In this document: piece after piece, positions 56,975-64,000 of the stretch
How positions within the stretch are numbered: the first letter of the stretch is position 1
Layout: each line of letters begins with the position of its first letter
Origin: an uncultured Marinobacter sp.
GTDB taxonomy: Bacteria; Pseudomonadota; Gammaproteobacteria; Pseudomonadales; Oleiphilaceae
Direction of reading: 5' to 3'
Length of the DNA: 64,000 nucleotides
Assembly: GCF_947259545.1 (NCBI RefSeq)
Contig: NZ_CAMYMK010000002.1
Coordinates: 992,001 to 1,056,000 of the forward strand
The notes under the pieces: model-generated
What the model was told of the DNA's origin: nothing
What the model saw: only the letters and a program-made list of their open reading frames with translations
Databases searched by the model: none
Position numbers and translations under genes: made by a program

Positions 56975-58019
56975 AGAAACCAACCGTCAGGTGGAAGGCG
57001 CACAGCAGGCGCCTCAGAAGCCGCAGCGCAAGATTCCCCGTGTCGAACAGGCCGCCATTCTACTGATGTCGCTGGGTGAAGCCGATGCTGCGGAAGTGCT
57101 GAAACACATGGGCCCCAAGGAAGTCCAGCGGGTGGGTGTGGCTATGGCGCAGATGAAGGACGTCAGCAAGGACGACGTCACCTTCGTACTGAATCAGTTT
57201 GTCGATGCGGTCGGTGGTCAGACCGGTCTTGGCGTGGGCAACGATGATTACATTCGTACCATGCTCACCCAGGCATTGGGGGACGATAAAGCGTCCAGCC
57301 TGATCGACCGTATCCTGATCGGCGGCAATACCACGGGTCTGGACACCCTGAAATGGATGGAGCCGCGAGCGGTTGGCGATATCATCCGCTACGAACACCC
57401 CCAGATTCAGGCCATCGTGATTTCCTATCTGGACCCGGATCAGGCGGCCGAGATTCTTGGTACACTGGATGACAAGGTCAGGCTGGACGTGATGATGCGG
57501 GTGGCGTCCCTGGAAAGTATCCAGCCGCAGGCGCTGCAGGAGTTGAATAATATCCTTGAGAAACAGTTCTCCGGTGGTTCCGCCGCCCAGACTTCCCGCA
57601 TTGGCGGCGTCAAACGGGCAGCCGATATCATGAACTTCATGGACCGCAGCGTTGAGGGCAACCTGATGGATTCCATCAAGGACATGGACCCGGACCTGGC
57701 CTCCACTATTGAGGATCTGATGTTTGTCTTTGATAACCTCAAGGACATCGATGATCGTGGTATTCAGGCGTTGCTGCGTGAAGTGTCGTCCGAGGTGCTG
57801 GTCGTCGCGCTGAAAGGTGCCGATGACGCCGTGCAGGACAAAATATTCAAGAACATGTCGAAGCGGGCTGCCGAACTGCTTCAGGACGATCTGGAAGCCA
57901 AGGGCCCGGTTCGTGTCAGCGAAGTGGAAGCCGCCCAGAAAGACATCATTACCATTGCCCGTCGTATGGCTGAAGCCGGTGAAATCACCCTGGGTGGCGC
58001 CGGTGAAGAAATGATGTGA
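56967..58019 (+). CDS. fliG: Flagellar motor switch protein FliG
   Basis: A rotor component that generates torque against the stator. The 350-residue product carries the FliG N, M and C domains. EQAAILLMSLGEADAAEVLKHM is the diagnostic N-terminal helix set, and the C-terminal torque helices include EVLVVALKGADDAVQDKIF. ATG 56967 is preferred because GGGTGA is six bases upstream; ATG 56961 is immediately after that site. It overlaps the fliF stop by eight bases. Confidence 0.97.
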   Translation: MTEETNRQVEGAQQAPQKPQRKIPRVEQAAILLMSLGEADAAEVLKHMGPKEVQRVGVAMAQMKDVSKDDVTFVLNQFVDAVGGQTGLGVGNDDYIRTMLTQALGDDKASSLIDRILIGGNTTGLDTLKWMEPRAVGDIIRYEHPQIQAIVISYLDPDQAAEILGTLDDKVRLDVMMRVASLESIQPQALQELNNILEKQFSGGSAAQTSRIGGVKRAADIMNFMDRSVEGNLMDSIKDMDPDLASTIEDLMFVFDNLKDIDDRGIQALLREVSSEVLVVALKGADDAVQDKIFKNMSKRAAELLQDDLEAKGPVRVSEVEAAQKDIITIARRMAEAGEITLGGAGEEMM

Positions 58020-58885
58020 TGAAAGATTCCGAGAAAAGCCTTAATCGCATACCCAAGGAGCAACTCACAGCCTACGAACGCTGGGAGTTGCCCCTGCTTG
58101 ATGCGAAGGGTAATGAAGTGGCCCGGGAAGAGGAGCGGGACGTCAAACCCCTGACGGCGGCGGACATCGAGGAGATCCGCCAGGCTGCCCGGGAAGACGG
58201 CCACGCCGAGGGCCGTGACGCCGGCTACCAGGCAGGTCTCAATGAAGGCCGGGAGCAGGGGCACAAGGAAGGTTACGAGGCTGGCTTTGCTGAAGGCAAG
58301 GAGCAGGGGGCAGAGCAGGGCCTGGAAGAAACCCGCAAGGAAATGGAGTCCCGCATTGACCGGCTTGAGCACCTGCTGGGAGAGCTGTTGATTCCGATTC
58401 GTCGTCACGAAGATGAACTGGAGACCGCGCTGGTCAACCTGACCACGATTCTCGCCCGTACCGTGGTGTACCGCGAATTATCCATTGATTCCTCCCAGAT
58501 CCAGCAGGTGGTCCGTCGGGCCATGGCTTCTCTGCCATCCACCGCCGACAACGTCCGTATTCTGGTAAACCCGGAAGATGCGGACTGGGTCAGGCAGGTG
58601 GCGGAGCGTTTTGAGGCGACCAGTTCGGTAGTGGAGGATGACACCATCCTGCGGGGTGGCTGCAAAGTGGAAACCCGTCACAGCCTGGTGGACTTTACCG
58701 TGGAGAAACGTTTCCAGAAAGCCGTTCAGGGCATGCTGGAACAGCAACTCGGTAACGAGGAGGCCGGTGAAAGCGAAGAGCTGGATACCATGATGGGTGA
58801 CCTGACCGATTTCCACCGGGATGTGCTGGACTCCGACAGTGACGACGTCAACGGGAGCGAGGTCGATGACCGGGAACCTGGCTAA
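58019..58885 (+). CDS. fliH: Flagellar assembly protein FliH
   Basis: A regulator of the export ATPase FliI. The 288-residue product has the GxxxG-type repeats typical of FliH at about 60-105 (a run of EG, AG and QG spaced four residues apart). A coiled coil and a C-terminal FliI-binding domain ([20 protein letters not shown]) follow. It begins one base inside the fliG stop (TGATG) and its end overlaps the fliI start by 20 bases. Confidence 0.94.
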   Translation: MKDSEKSLNRIPKEQLTAYERWELPLLDAKGNEVAREEERDVKPLTAADIEEIRQAAREDGHAEGRDAGYQAGLNEGREQGHKEGYEAGFAEGKEQGAEQGLEETRKEMESRIDRLEHLLGELLIPIRRHEDELETALVNLTTILARTVVYRELSIDSSQIQQVVRRAMASLPSTADNVRILVNPEDADWVRQVAERFEATSSVVEDDTILRGGCKVETRHSLVDFTVEKRFQKAVQGMLEQQLGNEEAGESEELDTMMGDLTDFHRDVLDSDSDDVNGSEVDDREPG

Positions 58886-60251
58886 CCGTTTGAAGCGACT
58901 TCAGGGGAGCGTTGACCGTGAGTCGACCCCGGAGCTGTCCGGACGTCTGACTCGCATGGTGGGTCTGACCCTTGAGTGCGTGGGCTGTCCCATGGTGGTG
59001 GGTGATCGTTGCGTGATTCAGGGGCAGGGATCCGGCAGTGTTGAAGCCGAAGTGGTTGGTTTTGAGGATGACCGTGTCTACCTTATGCCGTTGACGGCCA
59101 TCGAAGGTCTGCGTCCCGGGGCCAGGGTGGTGCCCCTCGCGGCGGCAAGCCGTGTACCGGTTGGCCCGGAAATGCTGGGCAGAGTGGTGGGTGGCAGCGG
59201 TGAACCTCTGGATGGCAAGGGCCCCCTGCAGGTTGAATCCAGAGTTTCTTTGAATGGCGACATCATCAACCCGCTGGACCGGGCGCCAGTGCGAGAAGCT
59301 ATGGATGTCGGCATCCGTGCGATCAATTCGCTGCTGACGGTGGGGCAGGGGCAGCGTCTTGGCCTGTTTGCAGGTAGCGGCGTGGGTAAAAGCATGTTGC
59401 TGGGCATGATGACCCGCTTTACTGATGCGGACATCACCGTCGTTGGACTGATTGGCGAGCGGGGACGCGAGGTCAAGGAATTCATCGAGGATATTCTGGG
59501 TGAAGAAGGTCTGGCCCGTTCCGTGGTTGTGGCATCCCCTGCGGACGACTCACCGCTGATGCGGTTGCGGGCCGCCATGCTGACCACGCGAATTGCGGAA
59601 TATTACCGTGACAAGGGCAAGCGGGTACTGCTGCTGATGGATTCCCTCACCCGGTATGCCCAGGCGCAGCGTGAGATTGCGTTGGCGGTGGGCGAACCAC
59701 CCGCCACCAAGGGTTACCCGCCTTCGGTCTTTGCCAAACTGCCGCAACTGGTGGAGCGGACCGGCAACGGACGCCAGGGCGGTGGTTCCATTACTGCCTT
59801 CTATACCGTGCTGACCGAAGGGGATGATCAGCAGGATCCCATTGCCGATGCTGCCAGGGCCATTCTGGATGGCCATATTGTGCTTTCCCGCCGGTTGGCC
59901 GAGGAAGGTCATTATCCCGCCATTGATGTGGAAGCGTCCATCAGCCGGGTAATGCCCCAGGTAACCGACGAGGAGCATTTTTCCAGGGCGCAACGTTTCA
60001 AGCAGGTGTATTCCCGCTATCAGCAGGCCAGGGATCTGATCAGTGTCGGCGCCTACGTCAAGGGCTCCGATTCGGAAACCGATTTCGCCATTCAGCACAT
60101 TGGCAATATGACCCAGTTCCTCAAGCAGGGATTGAATGAAAGCGCGCCACTCAAGGACAGCATTGAGCAGTTATTGGCGGTGGTTCCGGAACGGCGGTCA
60201 CCGGAGCGAAGAAAGTCCGGTGCTCCGGTGCCGGCGAGAGGGGCTGAGTGA
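58866..60251 (+). CDS. fliI: Flagellum-specific export ATPase FliI
   Basis: An F1-beta-like ATPase powering protein export into the growing flagellum. The 461-residue product has Walker A GSGVGKS at 170-176, and the [28 protein letters not shown] stretch covers Walker [17 protein letters not shown] is the typical C-terminal catalytic region. ATG 58866 behind GAGGTCG overlaps fliH; an upstream frame adds 15 poor residues. The stop overlaps fliJ. Confidence 0.97.
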   Translation: MTGNLANRLKRLQGSVDRESTPELSGRLTRMVGLTLECVGCPMVVGDRCVIQGQGSGSVEAEVVGFEDDRVYLMPLTAIEGLRPGARVVPLAAASRVPVGPEMLGRVVGGSGEPLDGKGPLQVESRVSLNGDIINPLDRAPVREAMDVGIRAINSLLTVGQGQRLGLFAGSGVGKSMLLGMMTRFTDADITVVGLIGERGREVKEFIEDILGEEGLARSVVVASPADDSPLMRLRAAMLTTRIAEYYRDKGKRVLLLMDSLTRYAQAQREIALAVGEPPATKGYPPSVFAKLPQLVERTGNGRQGGGSITAFYTVLTEGDDQQDPIADAARAILDGHIVLSRRLAEEGHYPAIDVEASISRVMPQVTDEEHFSRAQRFKQVYSRYQQARDLISVGAYVKGSDSETDFAIQHIGNMTQFLKQGLNESAPLKDSIEQLLAVVPERRSPERRKSGAPVPARGAE

Positions 60252-60694
60252 TGCTCCGGTCCCAACGTCTGGCGGTGGTCCTGACTCTGGAAGAGCGCAA
60301 GGAGCAGGAAGCCCTGGAAAAGATGGGCGAGGCTCGCAAGCAGTTCGACGCCCAACAGGAACAGATTGATAACCTGAACCGGTACCAGCAGGAGTACCGG
60401 GACCAGATTCGCAGCAACCAGCAGGGGGTTGTTCCCGTGGCCCGCCTTCAGGCATGGCAGGCTTTTATTGCCCAGCTGGACCAGGTTCTGCGACAGCAAC
60501 AAAAGCAGCTGGATATCCTTGAAGATCGCCTGGAAGAATGCCGGCGGCAGTGGCAACAGGCCTGGGAACGCCGCCGTGGCATGGAGAAGTATATCGAGAC
60601 CTGCCGTCGGCAGGAGCAGCGGGAGCAAGACATCAAAGAACAGAAACTTGCGGATGAAGCGGCGGGACGTGCGTTCGCCCGGCGCCGGACCTAG
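60251..60694 (+). CDS. fliJ: Flagellar export protein FliJ
   Basis: A stalk-like coiled-coil partner of FliI and FlhA. The 147-residue product is almost entirely charged helix with Gln, Glu and Arg repeats (ARKQFDAQQEQIDNLNRYQ), typical of FliJ. It starts at the TGATG overlap with fliI. The HsbA-like gene follows after 100 bases with no clear terminator. Confidence 0.92.
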   Translation: MLRSQRLAVVLTLEERKEQEALEKMGEARKQFDAQQEQIDNLNRYQQEYRDQIRSNQQGVVPVARLQAWQAFIAQLDQVLRQQQKQLDILEDRLEECRRQWQQAWERRRGMEKYIETCRRQEQREQDIKEQKLADEAAGRAFARRRT

Positions 60695-60794
60695 TTCCAC
60701 CAGATCGTGTGGATGTTGTGGGTGCAAAACAGCCTGACTGCGCTATCCTTACCTTTGTAACACCTTTTCGGAGAACTCCCTCGGAGGACCAGGA

Positions 60795-61100
60795 ATGCCT
60801 ATTCATACGCGTCGCAGCGAGGATGGTCAGACCCTGATCATAAAGATTGACGGCCGGTTTGATTTCAGCACACATCAGGCCTTCCGTGACGCCTATGAGC
60901 ATGGTGATCAGGACATAAAGGGCTACGTGGTGGATTTGTCCGATACAACCTATCTGGACAGTTCCGCTCTCGGTATGTTGTTGTTACTCCGTGACTACGC
61001 CGGGGGGGACAGTGCCGCTATCAGTATTGAGAACTGTAACAGCGATGTCCGTCGTATTCTGGCCATTTCCAATTTCGAGCAGCTGTTTGCGATCCGCTGA
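60795..61100 (+). CDS. HsbA-like STAS anti-anti-sigma factor
   Basis: A 101-residue STAS-domain protein. TTYLDSSALGMLLLLRDY near 51-68 is the SpoIIAA-type phosphorylation segment, with Ser56 or Ser57 as the candidate site. In Pseudomonas, HsbA binds the anti-sigma factor FlgM or a cyclase depending on its phosphorylation, tuning flagella and biofilm. Here it precedes the HsbR-type gene by 32 bases, and GGAGG stands upstream of the ATG. The role is inferred from that module. Confidence 0.88.
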   Translation: MPIHTRRSEDGQTLIIKIDGRFDFSTHQAFRDAYEHGDQDIKGYVVDLSDTTYLDSSALGMLLLLRDYAGGDSAAISIENCNSDVRRILAISNFEQLFAIR

Positions 61101-61132
61101 CGGGGGAGGCCAGACCCTTCGGGAGGTCCGAT

Positions 61133-62899
61133 GTGGATGACTCACAAACTGGCAATCGCTCGCTCCAGATACTGATCGCTGACGATAGTGACAGCGATCG
61201 GCTAATCCTTAAAACCCTCCTGCGCCGCCTTGGTCATGATGTTCTGGATGCTGCCAATGGCGTGGAAGCGGTCGAGCTTTTCCGTCACGCCTCACCCCAG
61301 CTTGTTTTCCTGGATGCCATGATGCCGCAGATGGATGGAATGGAGGCGGCAAGGAAGATCAAGGCGCTGGCGGGCGAGCGGCTGGTGCCGTTGATTTTCC
61401 TGACGTCCCTTACCAACGCGGATGCGCTGGTCAGTTGTCTGGAAGCTGGTGGTGACGACTTTCTGACGAAGCCCTATAACCGGGTCATTATTGAGGCGAA
61501 GATCAACGCGTTTAACCGCATGCGGCTGATGCACGAGACGATCAGCCAGCATCGGGACCTGATCCATGAACACAATCGCAAGTTGACAGAAGAACAGCAT
61601 ACTGCCAAGCGGGTCTTTGACAACATCGCCCATACCGGCTGCCTGGATGCCGACAGTATTCGCTACCATGTTTCGCCCCTGTCTATTTTCAACGGCGACA
61701 TCCTGTTCGCCTGTCCCAGTCCTGCCGGTGGCATCCAGATATTGATCGGTGACTTTACCGGGCATGGATTGCCGGCAGCGGTGGGTGCCATGCCGGTGGC
61801 CGAGATTTTTTATGGCATGACTGCCAAAGGGTTCAGTGGCAGCGATGTACTGCGGGAAATCAACCAGAAACTCAAACGTATTCTGCCTGCGGGCATGTTC
61901 TGCTGTGCGGCCATGATTCAGGCTGATTTCGCACTCAATCAGGTGCAGGTCTGGAATGGCGGGTTGCCTGACGGCTGGTTGGTCCGTCAGGATGGAAGCC
62001 GGAGATCGCTGCCCTCGTCCCATCTGCCTCTAGGGGTGCTGGATGCTACCCGCTTTGACGCCACCATGACTGTTATCCAGGCCCATACGGGAGACACGCT
62101 CATGTTCATGACCGACGGCGTGCTGGAAACCGAGAGCATTCAGGGAGAGATGTTTGGTGATCGGGGCGTGGTCACTGCCCTGAATGAGTTGAAAGGTGAA
62201 GTCCATCCTTTCGATGCGGTCATTGATCGGGTGAAGGCATTTTCCGGTGGCCTGCTTGATCAGGATGATCTGACCCTGGTCACTCTGGATATGGCGGAGA
62301 GTGAAGTGCTTGGCAGCCTGTCGGAAGAAGTGCCATTGTCTGCTCTTGAAGGCCCTGAGGAATGGCATTGCGTCTATGAACTCAGGGACAGAACGCTGGG
62401 GCAGTTCAGTCCACTGCCTCTGTTGCTTCATATTTGCATGGAAGTGCCGGCACTGCGGCGCCGAAGTGGCGAAATCTACACTCTTTTGTCGGAGCTCTAT
62501 ACCAATGCCCTCGAGCATGGGATTCTGGGCCTGCCGTCGGAATGGAAAAGAACCGCAGACGGCTTTGGTCATTATTATGCTGAAAGGGAGCGACGGCTGA
62601 GTAATATCAGCGATCATTACATCACGTTTCGTTTGACCCACTCGATGACCGATGGGGGTGGGCGACTGGTGATAGTGTGCGAGGATAGCGGACGTGGGTT
62701 CGACTATCATAACCATGCGGGCACGACTGGGCCTGGGCGTGGTTACGCGGGGCGGGGCCTGATGTTGTTGCAAAGGCTGGCTGGCTCGCTGACATTCAGG
62801 GAACGGGGCAATCACGTTGAAATTGTATATGATTGGCACTTTTCCGAGGCCGATCCCGCGGAGGGGGTCGCCGTCACTCAACACGGGGGGCCGTCATGA
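61133..62899 (+). CDS. HsbR-like response regulator with PP2C phosphatase and anti-sigma kinase domains
   Basis: A 588-residue three-part regulator. Its receiver domain carries Asp61 (VFLDAMMPQMDGM), and a PP2C/SpoIIE-type phosphatase has LIGDFTGHGLPAA. A C-terminal HATPase carries ELYTNALEHGILGL. In Pseudomonas, HsbR dephosphorylates or phosphorylates HsbA depending on input from HptB. GTG 61133 is used because GGGAGG lies six bases before it; the nearby ATG is out of frame. It overlaps the Hpt gene by four bases (ATGA). Confidence 0.92.
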   Translation: MDDSQTGNRSLQILIADDSDSDRLILKTLLRRLGHDVLDAANGVEAVELFRHASPQLVFLDAMMPQMDGMEAARKIKALAGERLVPLIFLTSLTNADALVSCLEAGGDDFLTKPYNRVIIEAKINAFNRMRLMHETISQHRDLIHEHNRKLTEEQHTAKRVFDNIAHTGCLDADSIRYHVSPLSIFNGDILFACPSPAGGIQILIGDFTGHGLPAAVGAMPVAEIFYGMTAKGFSGSDVLREINQKLKRILPAGMFCCAAMIQADFALNQVQVWNGGLPDGWLVRQDGSRRSLPSSHLPLGVLDATRFDATMTVIQAHTGDTLMFMTDGVLETESIQGEMFGDRGVVTALNELKGEVHPFDAVIDRVKAFSGGLLDQDDLTLVTLDMAESEVLGSLSEEVPLSALEGPEEWHCVYELRDRTLGQFSPLPLLLHICMEVPALRRRSGEIYTLLSELYTNALEHGILGLPSEWKRTADGFGHYYAERERRLSNISDHYITFRLTHSMTDGGGRLVIVCEDSGRGFDYHNHAGTTGPGRGYAGRGLMLLQRLAGSLTFRERGNHVEIVYDWHFSEADPAEGVAVTQHGGPS

Positions 62900-63243
62900 A
62901 CGACAAGCCGCACCTTGATGAAGAAGCTCTGGCGGAGCTAAAGGATGTGATGGAGGATGAATTTGATGTTCTGATTCATACCTACATCAGCGATTCCGCC
63001 GACCGATTGGCATCCATACGCAGAGCGATCGAAGCAGGCGATGCGGATGCGTTAGTGAAAGCCGCGCACAGTTTCAAAGGCAGCAGTATCAATATTGGTG
63101 CGCCACGTCTCGGTACCCTGTGTCTTGAAGTGGAAAATGCCGGGCGGGAAGAGCGCCTGTCCGATGCCGGTCCCTTCGTGGAACAGATCGATCTGGAGTT
63201 TCAGCAGGTGCGAAGTATGCTGGAGCGAATTCTCAAGGAGTAA
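62896..63243 (+). CDS. HptB-like histidine phosphotransfer protein
   Basis: A 115-residue Hpt domain. KAAHSFKGSSINIG contains the phospho-His58 and the conserved surrounding residues. In Pseudomonas HptB passes phosphate from hybrid kinases to HsbR. It starts in the ATGA overlap with the HsbR-like gene, so the three genes form one module. The kinases that feed it are not in this window. Confidence 0.93.
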   Translation: MNDKPHLDEEALAELKDVMEDEFDVLIHTYISDSADRLASIRRAIEAGDADALVKAAHSFKGSSINIGAPRLGTLCLEVENAGREERLSDAGPFVEQIDLEFQQVRSMLERILKE

Positions 63244-63262
63244 TTGTCAGTTCCTGTAAACG

Positions 63263-63280
63263 ATGGCATTGCTTTTGCTG
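63263..63280 (+). promoter_or_regulatory. Sigma-54 promoter of fliK
   Basis: ATGGCATTGCTTTTGCTG has GG at 63265-63266 and GC at 63277-63278, ten bases apart, with TGGCA and TTGCT at the -24 and -12 positions. It is 60 bases before fliK and shows fliK starts its own transcript. Confidence 0.85.
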
Positions 63281-63339
63281 TGATTCGGGTAATGAAGAAA
63301 TATTGAACCCAAACCCCGATTGAGCGGCAAGAGGTTGCC

Positions 63340-64000
63340 ATGTCCCAGATGGTTCTACCACAAACCCCGGCCCCAGGTGGGCAATCCGATACCGGTAGCA
63401 AGAACACACCGGTGGGTCATGAAAAATCCGGTGATAGCCAGTTCGATTCCGTGTCCCGGGCGGAGCAACAGCGATTGGACCGCAAGCAGGCGGATCAACG
63501 TGAACAGGCGCAGCGTCGTCAGGAGGCTAGAACCAATCCCGAAGACCGAAAGGACGCCCCGGTGGATAACACCAGCCAGACGGAAGGCGCTCGCGGCAAA
63601 CGCACGGAAGACAGCGCAGGCGGGCAGTCCTCTGGTGCCGACAGCAAGGCTTCGGTAACGGGAGAACCTGTATCGCCAGAGGTAGAGCCGGTTGAGGCTG
63701 ACCTGCAGGAGGAATTGGTAATCCCGACATTTGCCAACCTGCAAGCAATGCTGACGCCCGCTGCGGTTGCTTCAGGCGGTGCGGCAACGTTGCCGGGAGC
63801 AGCCACCGGCCGGGCGTCTGTGATGCAGGGGATGACCGGTATCATGGGGAAACTTCCGGGCATGCCGGGTGCCAAGCCTGGTGAAACCACAACTCCCGGG
63901 CAAGGGCAGAGCACCGGCTTTCAGTTAGCCGAGGCGCTGACTGCAATAACAGCCGAGTCCGGACGGGGCCAGGACAGCACGACACTGTTGGCTGCCGGCA
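63340..64000 (+). CDS. fliK: Flagellar hook-length control protein FliK, N-terminal part (runs off window)
   Basis: An open frame of 220 codons from ATG 63340 to the right edge, with no stop. GAGGTTGCC precedes the start. The product is Gln/Ser/Ala/Asp-rich, low-complexity and unstructured (QRLDRKQADQREQAQRRQ), as expected of FliK N-termini. The C-terminal conserved domain lies beyond 64000. The position after the HptB gene, and the sigma-54 promoter, support the call; the family identity is otherwise not proven from this part. Confidence 0.75.
   Translation, partial: MSQMVLPQTPAPGGQSDTGSKNTPVGHEKSGDSQFDSVSRAEQQRLDRKQADQREQAQRRQEARTNPEDRKDAPVDNTSQTEGARGKRTEDSAGGQSSGADSKASVTGEPVSPEVEPVEADLQEELVIPTFANLQAMLTPAAVASGGAATLPGAATGRASVMQGMTGIMGKLPGMPGAKPGETTTPGQGQSTGFQLAEALTAITAESGRGQDSTTLLAAG

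Noticed and set aside
55676..56983. 435-residue minus-strand frame inside fliF
   Set aside because: Antisense shadow of a certain gene, without ribosome binding site or domain.

Overview
The window looks like chromosomal DNA of a Marinobacter-like marine gammaproteobacterium. The grounds are: a Pseudomonas-type flagellar regulon (fleQ, fleSR, fliEFGHIJ, then fliK) with RpoN-type promoters; a lexA-sulA pair followed by two small conserved genes, as I recall from Pseudomonas aeruginosa; gspN-gspC-gspD beside groESL; and moderately high GC with strong Shine-Dalgarno sites. The genus is inferred from gene content, not from a database match. Gene starts were adjusted by hand where a ribosome binding site or an operon overlap argued for an internal start.

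Layout. 1-17 kb: an SDR reductase, fxsA, groESL behind a heat-shock-type promoter, a partial type II secretion operon (gspN, gspC, gspD), a lemA/M48 peptidase pair with a c-di-GMP phosphodiesterase, sodB, purK and purE, a coiled-coil membrane protein and a lipoprotein. 17.5-21.2 kb: tRNA-Val, tRNA-Asp, tRNA-Val, a long FabG4-type reductase divergent from a thiolase, and the initiator tRNA. 21.3-32.5 kb: an accessory-looking block. It holds a three-gene unit (small PstS-like protein, outer-membrane barrel, GGDEF/EAL protein), a PmrAB/QseBC-like two-component system, and a divergent five-step operon (thermostable-hemolysin family protein, acyl/AMP ligase fused to a heme-oxygenase-like domain, SDR, TPR protein). 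Two tandem PmrA-type boxes lie between the regulator and that operon.

32.5-49.5 kb: an amidase, a pore-less voltage-sensor protein, a pair of acyl-CoA dehydrogenases of which one lacks the catalytic glutamate segment, tamA-tamB, a SIMPL protein, an amidoligase plus class I glutamine amidotransferase pair, lexA-sulA with SOS boxes, and a DUF1329 protein. 49.5-64 kb: the flagellar cluster. FleQ drives sigma-54 promoters seen before fleS, fliE and fliK. A HsbA-HsbR-HptB phosphatase/anti-sigma module sits between fliJ and fliK, and fliK runs off the right end.

The most unusual signals are four long intergenic hairpins that share an 18-base loop core but have copy-specific, self-complementary arms (46-130, 14319-14413, 51468-51561, 51627-51720), and the PmrA-box-linked biosynthetic operon, whose ligase gene has an internal in-frame Shine-Dalgarno and start codon.
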